A program made the position numbers and the translations under genes. A model generated the notes under the pieces. The model did not search any database. It was not told the DNA's origin and was given only the letters and a program-made list of their open reading frames with translations. Shown in pieces: positions 26,665 to 35,100 of a DNA stretch of 64,000 nt. Each line of letters begins with the position of its first letter. Position 1 is the stretch's first letter. The stretch is from Strigomonas culicis (taxonomy: Eukaryota > Euglenozoa > Kinetoplastea > Trypanosomatida > Trypanosomatidae), in contig AUXH01000001.1 in assembly GCA_000482145.1 (NCBI GenBank), positions 1 to 64,000 of the forward strand, in the 5' to 3' direction.

Positions 26665-28305
26665 ATGTACCAACGCGTGTTCCTCCGCCTTGCACTCGCG
26701 GTGCTGCTAGCGCTGGTCGCGACCGCTGCCCACGTGGCGCTCGCCGCGCCCGTCCTCACCGTCAACATTAGCCACAGCGCGCTCTACACCCGCACGATCG
26801 GCGCCGACGCGTCGACTATGGTGGGCTTCAAGGGCATGCTGCTGCGAGGCCAGATGCGGCTGTACGACGCGAAGCGGGCACTGCGGGCGTACAAGGGCGC
26901 CACCGTCTTTGTGCCGTGCAGCGAACAGCTGACGCGCACCGCGCTGGTGGAGCTGTCCGCCGCGCCCATCAAGGGCCTGCTGTACGTGACGTGCACGGAC
27001 AACGTCCACAACGAGCGCGCGCTCGCGCAGCTGGCGTCCGCCGTTGAGAGCGACATCGCCGTCTACGCGATCGCGGAGGGCCCCGAGGCAGCGCAGCTGC
27101 AGGAGCATCTCCGCGCCGCGCCCCTCGCCATCACCGCGGGCCTCAACGCGCAGGTCACAGCGCCGTACGCCAACGCGACGCTCGCCCACACGGTGCTGAC
27201 GAGCCAGCTCGTGTACAAGCCGAAGGAGGTTCGCGCGAGCGGGAAGGACGCGGACACGCCGCGCGTGCTGCTGACCGCCAACGCCGACACGATGGGCCTG
27301 GCGCCGGCGACCCACACGACCGGCGGCGCGAGCGGCGCCGTCGCCGCGGCAGAGCTGTACCGCCGCCTGCTGGACACCGCGGCCGGCGACGAGGCGCTGC
27401 GCCCCTTCGTCGCTTCGCTTCTCGTTGGCACCACCGCGCGCGTGAACTACGCCGGCACGAGCGCCTGGCTCGCGGAGCGCACGGAGGACGAGCTCAACAG
27501 CTACCGCATGGTGGTCTGCCTGGATGAGCTGCTCGGCTCCCACGAGGCGGGCACGGAGCCGGTACTTTACATGCATGTGCAGGACTCCTTTGTGAAGCGC
27601 GCGGACGGCAAGAAGCTGATCGAGGTCGCCAAGGCGACCGCGGCGGCGGCAGGCGTGGAGCTGAAGGTGCAGTCCGCCAAGACGAACTTCCAGCACTACG
27701 ATCTCCGCTTCGAGCATGAAGTGTTCGCGAACCGGCAGGTGCCCGCCGCGACCTTCTCCGCGCACCGCGCGCACCAGGTGGAGCAGGTCTTTCGCGACAG
27801 CCGTCCGCCGCTGACGGCCGCGAACGTGGCGCTGCTCGCGCAGCGCATCGCCTTCGTGCACCAGTTTATCCTCGCGCTCGTCGACGTGCCGGCCGAGGCG
27901 GCCGCGGCCGCGGCGGCCAAGACGTGGACGGGCAGCCCCGCCTTTCTGCAGGGCCTGCTGACCTACGCGGCGCAGACGCCGCGCTCGCCGCTCGCCCGCG
28001 GCGGCGCGCCGCTCGCCCGCTTCATGGAGGCGCTGGAGGTGCAGCTGAAGCAGGCGGGCCGCAGCGTCCGCCAGGTGGCGCACGTTTCCGCGAGCACGAA
28101 GCTCGCCACCGCGTCCATCCGGCTTCCCGTCATCCAGTTCTACGGTCCGTACGAGCAGGAGCTGAAGGTGTTTACGTCGAAGCCCTTTCTGCAGGAGTTC
28201 ATGTACTCCATCGCGATTGTAGTCGCCGTGCTTCTGTTCTGTTTCCGTGAGTTAGGCCTCGCAGGGCTGAAGGAGGCGCTCATGCCGACGGAGGAGCAGG
28301 AGTAA
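26665..28305 (+). CDS. NCLN: Nicalin homologue (ER membrane protein)
   Basis: Nicalin is an ER type I membrane protein with an inactive M28-peptidase-like lumenal domain. In animals it joins TMEM147 and NOMO in the complex behind the Sec61 translocon that helps multipass protein biogenesis. The 546-residue product has a signal peptide (MYQRVFLRLALAVLLALVATA) and a lumenal domain with the family blocks VLLTANADTMGLAP, GGASGAVAAAELYRRL, LLVGTTARVNYAGTSAWL, MVVCLDELLG and FEHEVFANRQVPAATFSAHR, all in nicalin order. FYGPYEQELKVFTSKP precedes a single C-terminal transmembrane helix (about 512-530, SIAIVVAVLLFCF) and a short cytosolic tail. The zinc ligands of active M28 peptidases are not evident, as in nicalin. 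ATG 26665 is chosen because the frame upstream starts only with TTG inside a C/T-rich splice tract. Confidence 0.82.
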   Translation: MYQRVFLRLALAVLLALVATAAHVALAAPVLTVNISHSALYTRTIGADASTMVGFKGMLLRGQMRLYDAKRALRAYKGATVFVPCSEQLTRTALVELSAAPIKGLLYVTCTDNVHNERALAQLASAVESDIAVYAIAEGPEAAQLQEHLRAAPLAITAGLNAQVTAPYANATLAHTVLTSQLVYKPKEVRASGKDADTPRVLLTANADTMGLAPATHTTGGASGAVAAAELYRRLLDTAAGDEALRPFVASLLVGTTARVNYAGTSAWLAERTEDELNSYRMVVCLDELLGSHEAGTEPVLYMHVQDSFVKRADGKKLIEVAKATAAAAGVELKVQSAKTNFQHYDLRFEHEVFANRQVPAATFSAHRAHQVEQVFRDSRPPLTAANVALLAQRIAFVHQFILALVDVPAEAAAAAAAKTWTGSPAFLQGLLTYAAQTPRSPLARGGAPLARFMEALEVQLKQAGRSVRQVAHVSASTKLATASIRLPVIQFYGPYEQELKVFTSKPFLQEFMYSIAIVVAVLLFCFRELGLAGLKEALMPTEEQE

Positions 28306-28911
28306 TCCTCTCCACCGCCGCACGCACTGGGGTCCGACAGAAGATGCGAAGGACAAATAAAATTGTTTGATTAGTAATACGACTACCACTTGCTTGTTTT
28401 CTTTCTAACTCTTTTTTTTTTCTTCTCTTTCATGTCCACTGTGCGAATGAATAAGCGTTAATGCATGGAGAGAAACGAAACGAAAAGGAAAAAGCAAGTA
28501 CAAAAAAAAGGAAAAAAAATAACAATTTAACATAACGGTGTATCAATTTATAGGACTATAGCGTTCGCAAAAAAAAAAAACATACAAAGAAACCAGTGAC
28601 GGCGAACGAAAATATGGATGCGTGTGTCTCTGAACGGATGTAACTGTGCTGTGCTATCTCTAGGAACCACTTTATTTATCTCTCTCTCTCTCTCTCTTTT
28701 GTAGCTCTGCATTTAGGAAATTGACCCCCTTTTTTCCGCTCTTCACCTATACTCACTACAGCACTCTCTTTTCTATTTTTACTTTCTTTGTTCTTTATCT
28801 TATACTAACAAACATAATATTCACATAATACTCATTAAAGGGGGACACTTAGGGACATCGAAATAAGGTACAGAGAGTGAGAAGGTTTGCTTCTTACTAT
28901 TGGATTTGACA
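28306..28911. other. Intergenic region, nicalin / ferredoxin
   Basis: AT-rich DNA has A-runs, a (TC)n microsatellite at 28679-28697 and a C/T tract (28763-28800) before the likely acceptor AG at 28839-28840 for the ferredoxin mRNA. No gene is seen. Confidence 0.65.
28679..28697. repeat. (TC)n microsatellite
   Basis: About nine TC units lie in the nicalin-ferredoxin intergenic region. Confidence 0.9.
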
Positions 28912-29406
28912 ATGCAAAGGCTTTTCTTTCCATCTGCGCAGCGCCTTTCCCTCCGTGCCCTCCGTCCGACGAGGACGGCTGTGCCGGCCTTTGCCACCCC
29001 CTTGGCGCTTGCTCATCGCTTCCACGGGGCCACCGGCGACCGCGACAAGCCGCTGGACGTCATTTTTCTTCTGCCGGATGGGACGGAGAAGAAGGTGACC
29101 GCCTATGAAGGGCAGCAGCTGCTGGACGTCTGCGCGGAGCACCAGCTGCCGATGGAGGGCGCGTGCGCGGGCTCCTGTGCGTGCTCCACCTGCCACGTGT
29201 ACCTGGAGGAGGAGGCGATGGACCTCTTCGAAGAGCCCTCGGACGATGAGAACGATATGATCGACCAGGCCTTCTTCCCGGAGCCGACGTCGCGCCTCGG
29301 GTGCCAGCTGCATCTCGTGAAGGGAAGGCACGACGGGCTGAAGGTGCGGATGCCGAGGGCCACGCGTAACATGTACGTGGACGGCGCCAAGGTGGTTCCG
29401 CACTAG
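28912..29406 (+). CDS. Mitochondrial adrenodoxin-type [2Fe-2S] ferredoxin
   Basis: This is an electron carrier of the mitochondrial matrix that passes electrons from a ferredoxin reductase to iron-sulfur cluster assembly and related reactions. The 164-residue product begins with a basic presequence (MQRLFFPSAQRLSLRALRPTR). The ferredoxin fold begins near residue 45 with DVIFLLPDGTEKKVTAYEGQ. Cluster ligands are visible as C-x5-C-x2-C in GACAGSCACSTCHVYL, with the fourth Cys in LGCQLHL. The acidic partner-binding stretch EEPSDDENDMIDQA lies between, as in adrenodoxins. Length fits the family after removal of the presequence. ATG 28912 is the first ATG after the predicted acceptor at 28839-28840; the frame upstream opens only with TTG. 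Trypanosomatids have more than one such ferredoxin, and I cannot say which paralogue this is. Confidence 0.93.
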   Translation: MQRLFFPSAQRLSLRALRPTRTAVPAFATPLALAHRFHGATGDRDKPLDVIFLLPDGTEKKVTAYEGQQLLDVCAEHQLPMEGACAGSCACSTCHVYLEEEAMDLFEEPSDDENDMIDQAFFPEPTSRLGCQLHLVKGRHDGLKVRMPRATRNMYVDGAKVVPH

Positions 29407-29879
29407 GCAGGTGTGGTATGCACCAGATGCAGGTGGGACGAATTTATATATTACTATATTACTTTTCTTTTTTTATCGGAAGCATTTACTCCTACGTGTG
29501 ACATTGTCGCTTGAAACGCGTACTCATGGCTTCTTAATTAACACTATATTTGCGATATGTTTTTTTTTGTTTTGTTTTGTATGAAACATAGTTTCTCTCC
29601 GTTTTTGTTGGTTTTGTATCATGCTCTCGCTCTATCTCTGCTCTTTCAGAGATGTAAGAGTGACCATGCTTGTTGTGTGTGGAAAGGAATGTGCTGCCAC
29701 AACACATATGTTCTCCTCTTCCTGTTCTTTTCATTTACGCTGCGTGAACCATACCAGCAACAAAACCGACACGTTTATTCTATACCCAGCTGGACGCTGT
29801 TTTTGTACACATATATAGATACATATATACACACACCTTGTTGAAGTAAACCAAGAAAAAACGAAGGCAAAGCAAAGAA
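29407..29879. other. Intergenic region, ferredoxin / RRM protein
   Basis: AT-rich DNA carries T-runs at about 29561-29579 and C/T tracts around 29712-29740 that may serve trans-splicing of the RRM gene. No gene is seen. Confidence 0.65.
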
Positions 29880-30632
29880 ATGGCATCCTTCACCCCGCTG
29901 GAGAACCCCTCCGATCTCAAGACCCTTCAGGAGAACGCGCTGCAGGACGGCGAGAGCCCCGTCGGCGTCGTGATTGACAAGAACTGCCGCGTGTACATCT
30001 CGAACATCCCGGACAGCCGCATCGAGCAGGAGGGCACGACGGCGCTGCGCGCGGAGTTTGAGGTGTTCGGCCCGGTGGAGACCTATCAGATGTTCACGGA
30101 GCGCACCGGCCGCTTCATCGGCACGGCGCTGTGCACCTACCGCAGCCCGGCCGACGCGCGCAGCGCGATCCAGGGCATGAACGACAAGGAGGTGGACGGC
30201 GCGGTGCTCAAGGTGGCGCCCGCGCGCGACCACGGCGTGGTGCTGCTGCACTCCAGCCGCCAGGGGTTCCTGAAGCGCAACGACACGGACGACGGCGACA
30301 AGTGGAGCCACGATAAGTACAAGCTGCTGGCGGAGGGGAAGGAGATGGAGGAAGTCCTGGGGCTCGGGCCGCGCCGCGACAGCTACGCGGGCAGAGGCTA
30401 CGGCGGCAGGGGCGGGCGCGGGCGCGGCGGGCGTGGCCGCGGGGGCTTCGAGCAGTACAGCGAGCGTGTGGAAATGCAGTTTGAGAAGTACCTGAAGGAG
30501 CGGGATGCGGAGCTGAACCGCTTCCTCGTAGACCCCACCGCCAACACCTTCCAAAATGAAGAGATGGGAGATGGAAACGACGCGGACAGCGCCCCGACGG
30601 ACGGGGTGCTGCCGCCTGTGCTGGATGCTTAA
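29880..30632 (+). CDS. RRM and RGG-box RNA-binding protein
   Basis: This 250-residue protein has one RNA-recognition motif at about residues 35-115, with RNP2 as RVYISNIP and RNP1 as GRFIGTALCTY. A glycine/arginine-rich box (YGGRGGRGRGGRGRGG) follows at about 173-193. After it comes a charged helix (FEQYSERVEMQFEKYLKERDAELNRFL) and an acidic tail. One RRM followed by RGG and a short C-terminal helix recalls ALY/REF mRNA-export adaptors, but the C-terminal peptide is not a clear match, so I call it only an RNA-binding protein. The RGG box is a likely arginine-methylation target by analogy with other RGG proteins. ATG 29880 lies in an A-rich leader just after the polypyrimidine-containing intergenic DNA. 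Coding composition is strongly GC-rich like its neighbours. Confidence 0.9.
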   Translation: MASFTPLENPSDLKTLQENALQDGESPVGVVIDKNCRVYISNIPDSRIEQEGTTALRAEFEVFGPVETYQMFTERTGRFIGTALCTYRSPADARSAIQGMNDKEVDGAVLKVAPARDHGVVLLHSSRQGFLKRNDTDDGDKWSHDKYKLLAEGKEMEEVLGLGPRRDSYAGRGYGGRGGRGRGGRGRGGFEQYSERVEMQFEKYLKERDAELNRFLVDPTANTFQNEEMGDGNDADSAPTDGVLPPVLDA

Positions 30633-30725
30633 GGGGCGACCTCCGCTTCGATAGACTATACTGTCCATGTGATGCACCACGCGAAGCCCTTCTTCGTAAT
30701 AAGTATAATTGTACGTTCTCTCTCT

Positions 30726-30745
30726 TTGTTGTTGTTGTTGTTGTT
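30726..30745 (+). repeat. (TTG)n microsatellite
   Basis: About six TTG/GTT units lie in the 3' flank of the RRM gene. Confidence 0.85.
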
Positions 30746-30930
30746 AAACGATTGCTATGGATTTACTTTATAAACGAAAGGCAATGATGGCCATTCGCGT
30801 GTGTTTGCCTTGCCGACTTCATTGCTTCTCTTCCTGTTCCCTTGTTGTATCTATTCGTTAGAGTCATAGTAGACACACTAAAGCAAAGCAGCGAAACATG
30901 CTATATTAGGTCATCATACAAAATACACCG

Positions 30931-31977
30931 ATGCGAACGTCCATTATGAGCCGAGCGATGCTCCGCTGTACGCACCCGCTATGGAAGCAAGCCACACGCA
31001 CCACCTCTATGGCCTCTGTCGAAAAGAGGTTGTTAAAAGCCTATGCGTCCGTGACAGACGACGTGCTGGTGATACCACCATTGCGAGAACTGTCGCCCAC
31101 TGCAACAGGGGAGCTTCCCCCGCACACTCTCACCACCGAAGCGCTGGCCTCCGCCTCCGTCCCGGAGATCTACGGCAAGTTCAATGTGCTGAATCGCCGC
31201 TATAACAACACATGGGACAGCATGAAGGACGGCGGGGGGGAAGAGTCGTCCTTTGTTGACCTGGAGCTGGACGTGCTGACCCTGCTGCGCCACATCAAGG
31301 AGGCCCATCGCACGCTCGCACACTTCCATGCGGCGGCACGGAGGGAGGGCGGCCGCGCCGCGCGCGCCTTCCCGCTGCCCGACCGTGTCGTGTTTATCAT
31401 CGCCTTTTCGCAGTCGCGGAACCAACGCGGCGTCGCGATGCCGATGCTGCGAATGGTGAAGGAAGCGCGCGAGGCGATGGAGCGGCACAACCGGCGCGCC
31501 ACCCCCACCGGCAAAGTCCTGCGCGTCGTGCCCGTCCTTATTGGCCTTTCCTGCCACGAAGACGATGTCCGACACTATGCTTCCTCCGTGAGACGCCAAG
31601 CGGTGTCCGCACCGCGGGACTATCTCTTCTACCCGAGAGGCGGGCTGTACACCTTCAACGCCTGCCTGCAGTGCCTGTGCACGCAGGTACGGAACCTCTT
31701 TCATCACCACCCCTCGCCCGCAGCGAGGCGAGGTCGTGGTGGCGGTGTGGGGAACGCGGCGGTGGTCGATCCACTGGAGTTCCGCTGCTTCATTCTCTCG
31801 GAGGGCTGGCTCCACGTGCGCACCATCGCCTCACTGCACCACCGTGGCGGTGCGGACGCGGTGTCCAGCCACCCCCGCTGCCGGGTGGAGGTGGTGCCTG
31901 GCGTTGTGCACGACTACCTGACGGGGAAGGAGATGTCGGCATTTGCGAACTACATTGCCTGCCGCGCAGTGCAGTGA
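30931..31977 (+). CDS. Hypothetical protein, possible mitochondrial leader
   Basis: The 348-residue product is not recognised. Its first 30 residues (MRTSIMSRAMLRCTHPLWKQ) are basic, hydroxylated and free of acidic residues, as expected of a mitochondrial presequence. Starts at Met6 or Met10 would keep that property. The body looks globular and alternates helix and strand. VVFIIAFSQSRNQRGVAMPML and VVPVLIGLSCHEDDVRHYA read like beta strands followed by helices. There are no cysteine clusters or P-loop. A Gly/Arg/His-rich loop (about 262-280) interrupts the C-terminal part. The frame is open throughout with strong third-position GC, so coding status is secure although the function is unknown. 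Confidence 0.8.
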   Translation: MRTSIMSRAMLRCTHPLWKQATRTTSMASVEKRLLKAYASVTDDVLVIPPLRELSPTATGELPPHTLTTEALASASVPEIYGKFNVLNRRYNNTWDSMKDGGGEESSFVDLELDVLTLLRHIKEAHRTLAHFHAAARREGGRAARAFPLPDRVVFIIAFSQSRNQRGVAMPMLRMVKEAREAMERHNRRATPTGKVLRVVPVLIGLSCHEDDVRHYASSVRRQAVSAPRDYLFYPRGGLYTFNACLQCLCTQVRNLFHHHPSPAARRGRGGGVGNAAVVDPLEFRCFILSEGWLHVRTIASLHHRGGADAVSSHPRCRVEVVPGVVHDYLTGKEMSAFANYIACRAVQ

Positions 31978-32112
31978 GGGGTTGGCGTGTACAGCACTTC
32001 GCCCCCGCTCTTTCTTGTTGGTGTTGTTCTGTATAATCCACCAAACTCATTGTTCCTCCAACCTATTCATGCTTGATAATAGTTCATCTAAACATGACTG
32101 AACACCAATGAT

Positions 32113-32151
32113 TATCTCCCGCTTTCTTCCCTTTCCCTGCCTCTTCCATAG
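32113..32151 (+). promoter_or_regulatory. Polypyrimidine tract and spliced-leader acceptor
   Basis: A 35-nt C/T-rich tract ends in CCATAG with AG at 32150-32151, 22 nt before ATG 32174. This shows that the upstream in-frame ATG at 32108 is not in the mature mRNA. Confidence 0.75.
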
Positions 32152-32173
32152 CCCATATAAGAAGGAAAAAAAA

Positions 32174-35100
32174 ATGCACCCCGGCCTCAAATCCCACACA
32201 GGACAGAGGGGGGAGGGCGTGGCCGGAGACACCACCGGCAAGGTCAAGCCTAACGCTGTGGGATCCAAAGGCACGGCCCTGCCCGCGAAGGCTAAAGTAG
32301 ACACAAAAAAAGGGAACGACCCGACCCCGCGAGAGATGTGGCGAGCCCCGGCCAAGCCGCTCGTTGCTTTAGGGGAAACCGCACACCGGCTTATGTATGG
32401 CCCGCGGACGGAGGTTCGCGTGGGCCGGAAGGGCATGCTGCCGCGGCCACCACTGGTGGCCGCGGAGGGGGCGCCGGCGGATGCCTTCGCCAAGGATGCC
32501 TACGCGCGGCTGGTGTTCACCCCACTCCAGGGCACGGGGGTTGCCTCTCCGACTGGCAACCAGGACGCCATCTACGTAAGTGAGATCGAACTAGACGACT
32601 TGGCATCGCGACAGCCCGTGGGTGCGGCCGGCGGCGCGGCCGCTGACCCCGTCGCGTCGCGCGCGCAGGGGTCGCAGCGCGGCGGCCTGGACCTCGGCCT
32701 CACCGGCGCGGACTACAACTCGACCCTCACCGGCACGGCGACGCGGCGCCCCGATGCGCAGAAACCGCTGCCGCTGGCCCCGGCCCCGGCGGCCTCGCTG
32801 TACGCCTCCTTTGACGGCGCGGCCGGCGTCGCGGCGCGCGGGGATCTACCGACGGACAACCTCAACTCCACCCTTGGCCGCGCCGACCGTGCCGCGATGC
32901 TGCTGGGTTTGGCGCGGGGGGAGGAGGAGCCGCCGGCGGCGAGTGGCGGGCCGCGCCCGGGGCCGGCGGCGGGCGATGGCGTCTTCACAGGGACCGGCAC
33001 GCAGAAACTCGTGTTCTCCAACACGAGCGAAATTCAAAACTTGAAATCGCTTTTGCAGGCGACCGCGACGGGGGACGACGAGGAGTCTCCGCACTCGCCC
33101 CCTCCCAGCCACTCCCCGCCCCGTGCGAAGCTGCACGCGTCGAACTTTAGCCCACCCGCGCTGGACTTCCAGAACCGGACGGTGTCGCCACAGCTGCCCG
33201 GTGCCTTCAACGCCACCGCGGCGAATAATGCAAGTCCCAACGTGAACCGCAACCTGTCCGCCGATTTCAGCCCCACCAACGCGGCCCTTGGCGCGGATGC
33301 CGCTGCGGCCAATTACTACGCCACCCCGCGGCTGCGCGCAGCCCTTGCGAAGCTGTACGCCGATACGCCGGTTCCGACCGACGTCGCCATCGCCGCCGCG
33401 AGCGAGGGAAAGGGGCCGCCGCACGCGACCGGGCCCAAGAAGGGGACGGAGTGGTACATGCGGACAGAGTCCTCGACGGCCTCCCTGCGCAGCGATGTGC
33501 TCACCGTCGAGACGATTCGCCAGCGCTTCGGCAAAAGCACCACGCTGATGGACGCGCCGGATCTGTTCGAGGTGCTCTCCTACTTGTCGATCTGCAGCTC
33601 CGCTGCGGAGGTGTTCGAGGAGCCGGAGGATCCCAACGCTCTGCCGCGACTGGATGGGTGGTGGACTAGCAATCGGGCGAAGGCTGCTAAGGACGCGGCG
33701 GCTGCATCCGCGGCGAATAAGATAGGTCCGAACCGTCGCACTGCTGCTGCCAACATGAACACCAACATTTTCTCTCCGGGCCATGAGGAGGCGGTGAGCT
33801 ACGCGTCGTTTCTCAACACGCCCGCGACCGTCCTGGCCGAGCTCGCCGCGCAGCCGCCCAGTCCGCGGTCGACCTGCCGCCAGGCCGTGCCCACCCCCAT
33901 CCCCACCGCGCCCTCCACGATCTTCAAGGGGGCCACGACCACCAGCTACAAGGACGGCGCCGATGTTCTCCGTGATGCGGTGGCCGCCAACACACGCTAT
34001 CTCCAGAATTTCGTGTGTGAGAAACCGGAGGAGGAGCGGCTGCGCAACAAGGTCGCCCAGTGGTGCGACCGCTGTGTGCTGGAGAAAGTCCAGGAGGAGG
34101 CGGTCGGCGCTGGTACCGGCGCGACGCACCTCACGTACAAGGAGGACCCGGACGTGCTACATGAGGTGGATATGTTGGAGGTCATCCAAACGGAGGAGGA
34201 GGTGCGCGCGCGAAAGCTGCTGGAGCGCCGGCGGCTCGACCAGCTCAGTCGCTCGCGGCGCGAGGCGTTTGTCAATGCGGTATCGCAGAGCTACACGACG
34301 GAGGACAGCGAACACTCTTACAAGAGTCCGATGCGCAGTCGGACGAGCGCCGCCAGCAGCTGCTTCGGGGGCAGCGGGCGGACGGAGCCGCCGTTGGGGT
34401 TGGGCTCTCCCCTGATCACCGTGGACGCGCAGAACAGCATGACTGTGTTGCGGCAGGGCGTCACCGTGCAGCCGCACAGTCAGATCGCCTCCTGCTTCAA
34501 CCCCTTCGACGTGGAAGGCGCCGACAGCGACGACGACGTCTCCGTGGAGGCGGCTGGCTCCAGCGCGACCAGGCGCTGGGGTAAGAGCGTGTCCTCGTCG
34601 CCCTCTCCATCAAAGGGGAAGCGAGCGGTGACCAGCGGCAGAGGCAAGAGCCCCCAATCCCCGGTGATGCTGATAGAACTGCTGCCCACTGCCGACCGAG
34701 ACGGTACTCGGTCGCCTAGAAGCTCCTTCATGGAGGACGGGTCCATGACAGACCAGTTCGTGCCACTCACACCGATGGAGTCCCAGTTGTTGGATCTCAT
34801 GCTGATGTGCCTGCTTCCCTGTTGTTCGCTGGAGAACTTACTGCGCATGAGGCAGCACCGCAAACTGGACCTCACCGGGCTCAGCGCGACGGAAACCTCC
34901 GCGGACATGGAGGAGCAGGGGGACACGAAGCGGCCCGTCGGCGCTCGACTCTACTTACAGCAGCCCCTCCTCTTCACAAAGGATCTGCTGCTTTTGCTGG
35001 ATACCAACGCGAACCTGCGCCACGAAGGCTTCCCAGGTGCATCTGCGTCCGCGTCGTTGAGCGTATCTGTGAGCGAAAGCGATTCGGTAAGCAAACGGCA

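Noticed and set aside
26707..28083. Minus-strand frame of 458 codons
   Set aside because: It is antisense to nicalin and opposite to the direction of the whole cluster.
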